Of a DNA stretch of 6,321 bases, positions 1 through 4,976 are shown piece after piece. Made by a program: the position numbers and the translations under genes. Location of the stretch: assembly GCA_036310185.1 (NCBI GenBank), contig JAXJSH010000140.1, forward strand, positions 1 to 6,321, read 5' to 3'. Position 1 is the stretch's first letter; every line of letters starts with the position of its first letter. Under the pieces are notes generated by a model, which made no database searches, had not been told where the DNA came from, and saw nothing but the letters and a program-made list of their open reading frames with translations. This DNA is from JALENY01 sp036310185. Its GTDB lineage: Bacteria > Bacillota > Clostridia > Lachnospirales > Lachnospiraceae.

Positions 1-29
1 CCGCTTATAATAAATATCTTCTCTTTCAT
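1..29 (-). CDS. Second copy of phage-type holin, 5' end only (runs off left edge)
   Basis: An ATG at 29-27 is preceded by AGGAGG at 39-44 with a nine-base spacer, and only nine codons (MKEKIFIIS) are inside the window. This start region matches the complete holin start at 4271 almost base for base: the visible peptide differs only by Ile for Met at residue 8. The upstream leader with its hairpin is also duplicated. From this I infer that a second holin begins here and continues beyond position 1. Whether it is full length, and whether a second hydrolase follows, cannot be seen. Confidence 0.75.
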
Positions 30-76
30 CTGTTTTTTCCTCCTCTTTTTCTTCAAAACTCCCTAAAAAAGGGTGC

Positions 77-116
77 AAAAAGGGAAGTGGCAAGTATTGG
101 ACCTTGTCCACTTCCC
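77..116 (-). terminator. Terminator-like hairpin, copy 1, after the LRR gene and before a holin
   Basis: The arms GGGAAGTGG (82-90) and CCACTTCCC (108-116) pair over 9 bp. The stem continues as CAAG/CTTG after a one-base bulge, with a loop of about 8 bases. On the minus strand the stem is followed directly by TTTTT (81-77), the form of a Rho-independent terminator. It lies about 50 bases after the LRR gene stop and about 50 bases before the next holin start, so it could act as a plain terminator or as a leader attenuator. Confidence 0.8.
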
Positions 117-141
117 GGTTTTTGTTATATTTAATTTTCCT

Positions 142-171
142 GTTATAGACTTAAAAATCAAAATTTGTTAA
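142..171 (-). promoter_or_regulatory. Possible weak promoter ahead of holin leader, copy 1
   Basis: On the minus strand TTAACA (171-166) and TATAAC (147-142) are separated by 18 bases. They lie between the end of the LRR gene and the hairpin at 116-77. If used, transcription would start near 135 and pass through the hairpin before reaching the holin. The -35 element overlaps the last codons of the LRR gene, and AT-rich DNA produces such matches easily, so this is a weak call. Confidence 0.25.
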
Positions 172-1154
172 TAATTTTCATACTCTGAGATTACTCTGGG
201 TGAACTGGGTGAAGAAGATGATTTCGAAAAATCCCTGTCTTTATGACTAAAATGTTTACGATTTTTTATTGCTACATACGGTATTCTTTTACACATACTA
301 AGATCGCCATCTGCAACATCCATAGTCATAACAAAAAATTCCAATTTTGTCATGTTCTTTAAAAATGACAAATCAGGAAGTGTATTAGAACCTCTTAATC
401 TTAAAAGTTCCAGATTCTGAAGCTCTGACAATACAGAAAAATCCTGTATTCTACCACAATTTTCTATATCCAGCCAGACAAGCGATTCCCTGACCTCTGA
501 CACAGAAGAAATATCCGCTAATTTCCGGTTATAGCTCAACTCCAGACGTTTAATCTGTTTCGCCTGTTCCAGCCCCTCAAGTGAACAAATCGAAGATTGA
601 CTAATCACTAAGTTTTCCAGCACAGAACCATCAAACGCCCCCTTTAAAGTTCCTGAACTCGGTTGCCCTAAATCCATATATAAAGTTTTCAGTCCCCTCA
701 CAGAAGCCATTCCATGATGTCCCCTTGCACCTGTAACAGCGAGACGCTGCAACCCATGAATCTTGCTATAATCGACATTCGCAATTCTATCCTCATCTTT
801 GCCATACATAGTCTCACATTGAAGCCACTTGATATTTGGCATTTTGTAAAGTGGAGAATAGTCAAAATTATTTGCTGAAAATGCGGGAATAATCCATAGG
901 TATTCCAAACTTGGGCATTGACACAAAAAACCAATATCCTCGGCAACTACTACTGCCTTTTTTATTTGATGCTCCTGAATATATCTGATGTGATCTTCCA
1001 GCGATTTTTTCGAATGCAAGATTACCGGTGATTTACAAATTGCATGTGAAGGATTACAAATTACGATAGCATCAGCTTTTTTGGCATCTGTTAGTCTTGT
1101 AAAGAAAAAATCTTCTATATATGATACAAACTGATTTAGCGTAGTTAATTCCAT
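168..1154 (-). CDS. Leucine-rich-repeat protein, probable immunity protein for the adjacent decayed toxin
   Basis: This is a 328-residue protein starting at ATG 1154, with GAGGAGG at 1168-1162 and a seven-base spacer. Residues 1-75 are a mixed alpha/beta lead-in (TRLTDAKKADAIVICNP near 19-35). From about residue 82 to 295, repeated short leucine-rich units are visible, for example LQRLAV (135), LKTLYM (155), LENLVI (179), IKRLELSYN (201), LVWLDIENC (225) and LELLRLRGSN (248). The tail (about 300-328) is basic, then Ser/Pro-rich. No signal peptide or membrane segment is seen, so it is probably cytosolic. It begins 20 bases after the end of a toxin-tip relic, the usual immunity position. LRR proteins are known among polymorphic-toxin immunity proteins, but this function is inferred from position. 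The gene is AT-rich, unlike the holin/hydrolase pair. Confidence 0.85.
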   Translation of the reverse strand: MELTTLNQFVSYIEDFFFTRLTDAKKADAIVICNPSHAICKSPVILHSKKSLEDHIRYIQEHQIKKAVVVAEDIGFLCQCPSLEYLWIIPAFSANNFDYSPLYKMPNIKWLQCETMYGKDEDRIANVDYSKIHGLQRLAVTGARGHHGMASVRGLKTLYMDLGQPSSGTLKGAFDGSVLENLVISQSSICSLEGLEQAKQIKRLELSYNRKLADISSVSEVRESLVWLDIENCGRIQDFSVLSELQNLELLRLRGSNTLPDLSFLKNMTKLEFFVMTMDVADGDLSMCKRIPYVAIKNRKHFSHKDRDFSKSSSSPSSPRVISEYENY

Positions 1155-1174
1155 TAATGTGCCTCCTCATATTA

Positions 1175-1521
1175 TTATTTCTTTCTACCTGGACTCCATA
1201 TAAGATTATATGTATTAGCATTCTTTTTTCCAAACCCTCATACTGTTTGTAAAAGATATTCAGAAATAAACGCTCTTTTTTGAGATGATGTTGGAACCCA
1301 AATAAAAGCAGATACCTTATCCTCAAATAGTCTCATATGATTAACAGCAGAAGTTACTGCACGATTAAAACCGCCTTTTCCCACATAATTTTCACCACTC
1401 TCATACAATGCAACATATACTCCGGTTGATTTTTTACATCACTTGTTATCTCAACAGTATTTTCCTCAGTTAGTGATAAAAATGAAACCCCTATTTTTAA
1501 TTTTTTAAAATTATTTTCAAG
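1175..1521 (-). pseudogene. Decayed RHS toxin tip with GIY-YIG-like motifs
   Basis: Reading the minus strand from 1423 gives GVYVALYESGENYVGKGGF, followed by FNRAV, then SSQKRAFISEYLLQT, and after a TGA at 1240-1238 the same frame resumes with NANTYNLIWSPGRKK and ends at TAA 1177-1175. The spacing GVY...YVG, then Arg (FNRA), Glu (SEYLL) and a late Asn fits the GIY-YIG nuclease pattern. Upstream, a different frame (1521 to about 1424) reads plausibly as TEENTVEITSDVKNQP and would join GVY after a one-base repair near 1424. So there is one nonsense codon and one probable frameshift. No RHS core and no start codon with a ribosome binding site are present. The relic lies just before the LRR gene, as a toxin domain would. 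The nuclease assignment is a motif reading only. Confidence 0.6.
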
Positions 1522-1568
1522 CTACTTTTACTTGCCGAAAATTTTACACAATACCAGCAAGCAACGTA

Positions 1569-1592
1569 TTTGGCTAGCCACAGCCAGCCAAA
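1569..1592 (-). repeat. Inverted repeat, hairpin-forming, after the membrane immunity gene
   Basis: On the minus strand TTTGGCTGGC and GCTAGCCAAA pair over 10 positions (one G-U wobble) around a TGTG loop, about 30 bases past the stop of the gene ending at 1622. There is no T tract behind it, so it is not a standard intrinsic terminator. Confidence 0.55.
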
Positions 1593-1600
1593 CACACTTG

Positions 1601-1615
1601 TCAGGAGATTCCTGA
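1601..1615. repeat. Short perfect inverted repeat TCAGGA-GAT-TCCTGA
   Basis: Six-base perfect arms flank a three-base centre, seven bases past the stop of the membrane immunity gene. Role unknown; it could be chance, a weak hairpin or a protein-binding site. Confidence 0.4.
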
Positions 1616-1621
1616 AACCTT

Positions 1622-2047
1622 TTATTCTAACTTTTCGACTTTCACTATGACATCCGTTTTTTCTTCATAGTAAATCCTATACATCACGTCTTCTTCAAAT
1701 TCAGTTGGATATATATCCTTTTTTGAAAAGATATCCAGGTAGAATAAAGGTTTTAATCCCCCTTCATTTGAAAAACAATATTCCATTCGAAATACATATG
1801 GATTTTCCCTATGTTCTTCTATGAATATCCCTTCATGTATAGATACTTTCAAGTCATTAATAACATATAAATGGTATCCGAGTGAACATATACAAAGAAA
1901 ACAACAAATCACTCCTATCAATAATTCTTTTACATTTCTTTTTTCTAAAATCCAAAAACGACTGCATACTAAGAACAACAATCCAACCACACCGAAAACT
2001 AAAGTATCCGTTTTCATTTGATAATATAAACCACTTAAATTATACAT
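1622..2047 (-). CDS. Small membrane protein with two helices, probable immunity protein
   Basis: The 141-residue product starts at ATG 2047, preceded by AAAGGAG (2059-2053) with a five-base spacer. An upstream extension to 2092 is open but lacks such a site and would run into the toxin tip. Two hydrophobic segments are visible at about residues 15-34 (LVFGVVGLLFLVC) and 41-63 (ELLIGVICCFLCICSLGY), joined by a basic turn (EKRNVK). A polar, aromatic- and acid-rich domain of about 75 residues follows. The gene begins 10 bases after the stop of a broken RHS tip, and its ribosome binding site shares bases with that TAA. This is the classic toxin-immunity order. I do not recognise the family. A membrane immunity protein suggests a toxin that acts at the membrane, which is inference only. 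The frame is intact although the partner toxin is not. Confidence 0.8.
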   Translation of the reverse strand: MYNLSGLYYQMKTDTLVFGVVGLLFLVCSRFWILEKRNVKELLIGVICCFLCICSLGYHLYVINDLKVSIHEGIFIEEHRENPYVFRMEYCFSNEGGLKPLFYLDIFSKKDIYPTEFEEDVMYRIYYEEKTDVIVKVEKLE

Positions 2048-2057
2048 TTTTACTCCT

Positions 2058-2790
2058 TTACCATGGCAATGCACTTCTAACTGCATTAGCAATGAAATTA
2101 AAACAATTAGATATTCCAGTCCCCCATCTTACAGATCTGCTCATGCTCTGTCTGATTTGTTGTTGCGTAATTCCGGGATTTTTCTTATATTGTTGTCCCG
2201 CATAAGAAGAATAATTTCCTGGCATTTTTGATTCTATATATTTTGTTACACTACTTGTTACTTTTTTCATTCCAGTATCTATAGCAGTTCCAAATGCAAC
2301 TCTTTTTGCAGATTGGGCTAAACTGTTCGATTGACCTATAATGCAAGTAAATTGCCAATTACATCTCCTACATATTGTGTAGCTAATCCCACTACAACGG
2401 CTGCAATCCATAAAGCGCCACTGCTGTCTTTGCGCATTACTGGATTATTATCGCAGTATGCATACAGATTTTTATCATATAAGTCACTAGATACATCTAA
2501 AACATCCGTCGTGTCTGCACTAATAAACCTTCCAACCTCAGGATCATAATACCTGATGGATACATAATAGAATCCCATCTCCACATCATAAGCATATCCA
2601 CGATAACAGAATGGTTTTTTGCTTTCAATCTGATCACTTGTGGCATCTGTCATTCCGCCATCCAGAAGTCTTCCCCAACTGTCATACTGATAGCGTACCA
2701 CCTGGGTTCCATCACTGTCAATCAATCCAACGATGTCATTCTGCAGTTTTCACAGATCATAATAAATTCCATTGACCGCCTTCATCGCAG
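2058..2790 (-). pseudogene. Orphan RHS 3' tip (core end plus unknown toxin), broken by TGA and frameshift
   Basis: From about 2790 to 2416 the reading matches the end of the intact RHS gene (5839-5465) without gaps: QYDSWGRLLDGG, FYYVSIRYYDPEVGRFISAD, DKNLYAYCDNNPV. An in-frame TGA (2752-2750) stands where the intact gene has a His codon. After the core the tip diverges into a hydrophobic linker (IAAVVVGLATQYVGDVIGN). The frame then closes at TAG 2338-2336, while a one-base shift continues as GQSNSLAQSAKRVAFGTAID and ends in SALPW at TAA 2060-2058. That is one nonsense codon and one probable one-base deletion. No ribosome binding site precedes the surviving TTG at 2725. The tip, of roughly 95 residues after repair, is not a family I recognise. 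It abuts the hydrolase stop codon by about 15 bases, so it looks like a silent tip cassette rather than an expressed gene. Confidence 0.85.
2416..2790 (-). repeat. Direct repeat of RHS core 3' end, copy 1 (degenerate)
   Basis: This stretch is collinear with 5465-5839 at a constant offset of 3049 bases and with no indels. Stretches such as the one around 2671-2693 are identical, and other parts differ at many third positions and some amino acids. This shared core end would allow homologous recombination between the orphan tip and the intact RHS gene. Confidence 0.9.
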
Positions 2791-2805
2791 TTTGTTATAT
2801 AACTG

Positions 2806-3852
2806 TTATCCAAACATCTTATCCCATGTGTTCGGACCCATAATTCCATCCGTTTCCAGCCCGTTCTCTTTCTGAAAATTCTTCACTGCCTGCTCAAGCA
2901 GACTTCCGAACTTCGCATCAATTGCTCCTTTATAAAAATCGTCCGCCGCCAGGATTCCTTCTGCAATAGCGGTAAACGTACCGGAATCTCCTTTTCTGAT
3001 TACAGCATATTCTGCCGCACTGCGGCATTTTTCTCCAAAAGCCGGATTTCCCGGCATCAGGCTGCATCCATGTTTCCGGTTCAGCACATCCTTCCATACT
3101 GCCAGAGAAGCATTCCTGGTCTTTGGACCATAGTCACCGTCTTCCTTCAGTTTTTCTCCCAGACATCGTTCCAGCAGTTCACCATAATACAGGTTGAGCC
3201 ATTTCTGATAAGAACGGATCCGTTCTGTCTTTCCAGTATTGCTGGTAGCACCACTGTCAACTATTCCTGTATCAGAACCTGAATCCTGTCCACTGCCTGA
3301 GTTTTGTACAGTCCCAGTATTCTGACCACCCGTACAGTATTTCATAATGCAGTAACCCTTGATGTTATCATCTCCAATGGCATAACTTTTTTCCCGGACG
3401 GTTCCCCCATTCCGGTCACCATATAAGGCAGACGTATTTCCTTCGTTGGTATAAACCCTGCCATCCTTTATTGCAATAACTCTGCCGATATGAGAATAAT
3501 TGAACACGATCAAGGCTCCAATCTGCGGTTCCTGTGAAATCCTGCCCGCCTGTTCAAATGCCCGGTATGTGGCAAAACAGTTATAACCCCGGTAATTATC
3601 TTCCGTCATATGGTAATGTTCCAGTGCTTCCGCCACACCAAATGTCATGGCTTCCAGCCAGAACTGATAGGTCGCACACCATGGCTGGCCCTGACAGCCT
3701 GCCAATCCCCAGTTGTTCACATCCCGGGAATACTTTGTATAATCCTTATAGCCGGCATTTGTATCAAACTCATCCAGATTTCCGGTTCCTGTCTTTTCCT
3801 GATATCCCTGCTGGCTCTTTGCCAGAGCCAGCAGTTCCTGTAAATTTCCCAT
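2806..3852 (-). CDS. Peptidoglycan hydrolase: Cys/His amidase-like domain with peptidoglycan-binding repeats (endolysin type)
   Basis: The 348-residue protein starts at ATG 3852, with AAGGAG at 3869-3864 inside the holin 3' end, and only two bases separate it from the holin stop. Residues 1-172 look like a CHAP/NlpC-type papain-like domain: Cys59 in GQPWCATYQFW is the likely nucleophile, His121 in NYSHIGRVIA the base, and Glu137/Asn139 (TNEGNT) the third position. Residues about 174-209 are a Gly/Ser/Thr/Asn linker. The C-terminal half contains peptidoglycan-binding units, one around 236-290 (DGDYGPKTRNA) and a clearer one at 307-347 (FGSLLEQAVKNFQKENGL, GIMGPNTWDKMF). There is no signal peptide, as in phage endolysins that depend on a holin. 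The bond cut (amide or peptide cross-link) cannot be decided by eye. It probably works with the adjacent holin to open the wall. The gene is visibly more GC-rich than the immunity genes. Confidence 0.88.
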   Translation of the reverse strand: MGNLQELLALAKSQQGYQEKTGTGNLDEFDTNAGYKDYTKYSRDVNNWGLAGCQGQPWCATYQFWLEAMTFGVAEALEHYHMTEDNYRGYNCFATYRAFEQAGRISQEPQIGALIVFNYSHIGRVIAIKDGRVYTNEGNTSALYGDRNGGTVREKSYAIGDDNIKGYCIMKYCTGGQNTGTVQNSGSGQDSGSDTGIVDSGATSNTGKTERIRSYQKWLNLYYGELLERCLGEKLKEDGDYGPKTRNASLAVWKDVLNRKHGCSLMPGNPAFGEKCRSAAEYAVIRKGDSGTFTAIAEGILAADDFYKGAIDAKFGSLLEQAVKNFQKENGLETDGIMGPNTWDKMFG

Positions 3853-3854
3853 CT

Positions 3855-4271
3855 CTATGTCGTCTCCTTATCCTTCAGTAAATCGATTGCTTTCTTAATC
3901 GTCTCCGGAAGCGGAATTCCCATGAGTCCTGCATTCTCCATAATCGAGATCATTTCATTTGCAATAAATCCGATGCATACACCATCCCGTATGTAACGAG
4001 TGCCCATGAGCAGATCCAGCCGCGCCGCAATCAGTACCACCAGAAGTACCATTCCCTTCCGGCACAGACCTTTAAAACCAGCCCGGCTCTCCAGGGCGCC
4101 GTTTTCTGACTTTAGACTCTTCTGAAATACCGCCGGAAGCAGGATGCCACCGGTAAACCAATCCACAACCATACATAAGAGCAGCGTCTGCAATGCCAGA
4201 TCCCAGCCTCCAAACAACGAAGCAATACCGCTTCCCAGAAGTCCGCTCATAATAAATATCTTTTCTTTCAT
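3855..4271 (-). CDS. Phage-type holin (holin_4 / toxin-secretion holin family)
   Basis: The 138-residue membrane protein starts at ATG 4271, with AGGAGG at 4286-4281 and a nine-base spacer. A TTG nine codons further up (4298) is in frame, but the ribosome binding site lies downstream of it. Hydrophobic segments lie at about residues 5-20, 25-46, 72-88 and 95-112. The segment with DWFTGG (37-42) and the stretch GFIANEMISIMENAGLMGIPLPE (from residue 101) are hallmarks of the phi29/TcdE-like phage holin family, whose members form membrane holes for lysis or toxin release. The length fits the family. The hydrolase gene follows two bases after its stop, so they are almost certainly co-transcribed. 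A second holin start with the same leader exists at 29. Assignment to the family is confident; export of the RHS toxin is inference. Confidence 0.9.
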   Translation of the reverse strand: MKEKIFIMSGLLGSGIASLFGGWDLALQTLLLCMVVDWFTGGILLPAVFQKSLKSENGALESRAGFKGLCRKGMVLLVVLIAARLDLLMGTRYIRDGVCIGFIANEMISIMENAGLMGIPLPETIKKAIDLLKDKETT

Positions 4272-4363
4272 CTGTTTTTTCCTCCTGTTTTTCTTCAAAA
4301 CCTCATAAAAAAGGGTGCAAAAAGGGAAGTGGCAAGTGTTGGACCTTGTCCACTTCCCGGTTT
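4243..4363 (-). repeat. Direct repeat, copy 2: holin leader with hairpin and holin start
   Basis: This is the partner of the repeat at 1-121, about 94% identical by eye and without gaps, with a weaker tail to about 4390. It covers the first nine holin codons, the ribosome binding site, the T tract and the hairpin. Similarity ends just past the immunity gene stop at 4406, while the cargo upstream is unrelated in the two copies. Confidence 0.95.
4319..4358 (-). terminator. Terminator-like hairpin, copy 2, after the nuclease immunity gene and before the holin
   Basis: GGGAAGTGG (4324-4332) pairs with CCACTTCCC (4350-4358). A one-base bulge and a further CAAG/CTTG extend the stem, and TTTTT follows on the minus strand (4323-4319). 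It lies 48 bases past the immunity gene stop and 47 bases before the holin ATG. That leaves no room for a promoter between hairpin and holin, so holin expression needs read-through or control at this hairpin. Confidence 0.8.
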
Positions 4364-4384
4364 CGGTTACAATTCAAATTTCCA

Positions 4385-4414
4385 GTTATGAATCATCGGA
4401 CATAATTACATTAA
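4385..4414 (-). promoter_or_regulatory. Possible weak promoter ahead of holin leader, copy 2
   Basis: On the minus strand TTAATG (4414-4409) and CATAAC (4390-4385) are 18 bases apart, at the same place relative to the hairpin as TTAACA-18-TATAAC in copy 1. Both hexamers are poor matches to the sigma-A consensus, and the first lies inside the end of the immunity gene. Suggestive only because the arrangement recurs. Confidence 0.2.
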
Positions 4415-4963
4415 AAACGAATTATCTTTATACCCTCGCGCAATTCTATGTCGAAGAACTGTTTCTTTGGACACTACTCCTAATTTTATGAATTTTTCAA
4501 TTTCATGATTTGTCAAAGAAACAAAAATATCTAAATTTTTTCGATAATCTTTAAACGCGCATTCTTTATCAGATAACACAGATAACATTTTCTCAATATT
4601 TAAATCCAAAGCCTTATTTAACTCATCAATACTACGTTGATCATACTCAAAATAATCCGTCATTTCTTGATAACATTCTTCCAGATTATCTAATTGATAT
4701 CGGGTCAACTCCTTTGAATAGTCTTTTGTAAACCAAAACTTTCGACACCAATCAAAATTTCCTTTAAACGGTAGTTTATCTTCATCTGGTAGATAAATAA
4801 TCCCATAATCAATAAAATACCCCTTACCATATAGTCGATGCGCCAAAGAAGCTCCTATCAAATATTCTCCATCAACTATTTTATAATGATGATTTCCTCT
4901 TGATTGGAAACCCAAAATTTTGAATTTCTCTTTAACTAATTTTTGAAATTGCTTTTTATCCAC
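4406..4963 (-). CDS. Probable immunity protein for the PD-(D/E)XK-type RHS toxin
   Basis: The 185-residue product starts at GTG 4963, preceded by AGGAGG (4976-4971) with a seven-base spacer. An in-frame ATG at 5023 has no such site and would overlap the toxin by more than 50 bases. The protein is soluble, charged and AT-rich in codon use, with no signal peptide or membrane segment. The N-terminus (KKQFQKLVKEKFKILGFQSR, then HHYKIVDGEYLIGAS) resembles the start of DUF4304-like proteins, which I hold loosely. The middle is acidic and aromatic (YQEMTDYFEYDQRS), which would suit a nuclease-blocking protein, and the C-terminus is helical. It starts four bases after the RHS toxin stop, so the pair is translationally linked. 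Function rests mainly on this position. Confidence 0.8.
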   Translation of the reverse strand: MDKKQFQKLVKEKFKILGFQSRGNHHYKIVDGEYLIGASLAHRLYGKGYFIDYGIIYLPDEDKLPFKGNFDWCRKFWFTKDYSKELTRYQLDNLEECYQEMTDYFEYDQRSIDELNKALDLNIEKMLSVLSDKECAFKDYRKNLDIFVSLTNHEIEKFIKLGVVSKETVLRHRIARGYKDNSFLM

Positions 4964-4976
4964 GTTTTTACCTCCT
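4961..4976 (-). promoter_or_regulatory. Ribosome binding site of the immunity gene built from the toxin's last codons
   Basis: The final toxin codons AGG AGG TAA provide the AGGAGG Shine-Dalgarno sequence (4976-4971) for the GTG start at 4963-4961. This decides the immunity start and couples its translation to termination of the toxin. Confidence 0.85.

Larger units (their letters stand above)
1..121 (-). repeat. Direct repeat, copy 1: holin leader with hairpin and holin start
   Basis: This stretch aligns without gaps to 4243-4363. I count seven mismatches by eye (at 6, 21, 45, 60, 61, 63 and 96), about 94% identity. A weaker match continues to about 147 (ATAAC-N-GGAAA, with a one-base indel) and then stops close to the end of the upstream immunity gene, at 168. 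The repeat contains a terminator-like hairpin, a T tract on the minus strand, a holin ribosome binding site and the holin start. It forms the constant boundary on the downstream side of each toxin/immunity cargo. Confidence 0.95.
1522..1621. other. Non-coding junction between two toxin/immunity remnants
   Basis: This 100-base gap separates the membrane-type immunity gene from the GIY-YIG-like relic. No convincing coding frame is seen; the relic's upstream frame meets a TAG at 1524-1522. It holds two inverted repeats (1569-1592 and 1601-1615), no T tract and no clear promoter. It may be the scar where two toxin/immunity cargos were joined. Confidence 0.5.

Noticed and set aside
1072..1326. Open minus-strand frame of 84 codons overlapping the LRR gene start
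   Set aside because: It runs through the GIY-YIG-like relic and into the LRR gene in another frame, has no ribosome binding site, and the relic and LRR readings are far better supported.
2048..2092. Longer start of the membrane immunity protein
   Set aside because: No ribosome binding site and overlap with the toxin tip; ATG 2047 has AAAGGAG at five bases.
1821..2205. Plus-strand open frames across the membrane immunity gene
   Set aside because: They are antisense to a well-supported gene with its own ribosome binding site and show no domain pattern; open because the region is AT-rich.
3070..3881. Plus-strand open frames opposite the hydrolase and holin end
   Set aside because: Antisense to clearly recognisable hydrolase domains; Pro/Cys/His-rich translations typical of shadow frames.
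2806..4271. Prophage remnant as the explanation of holin and hydrolase
   Set aside because: Not excluded outside the window, but no capsid, tail, integrase or repressor is visible here and the pair is locked between RHS modules with a duplicated leader, so I treat it as part of the toxin locus.
4272..4298. TTG start nine codons upstream in the holin
   Set aside because: The strong AGGAGG lies downstream of it and directly before ATG 4271, and the left copy shows the same arrangement.
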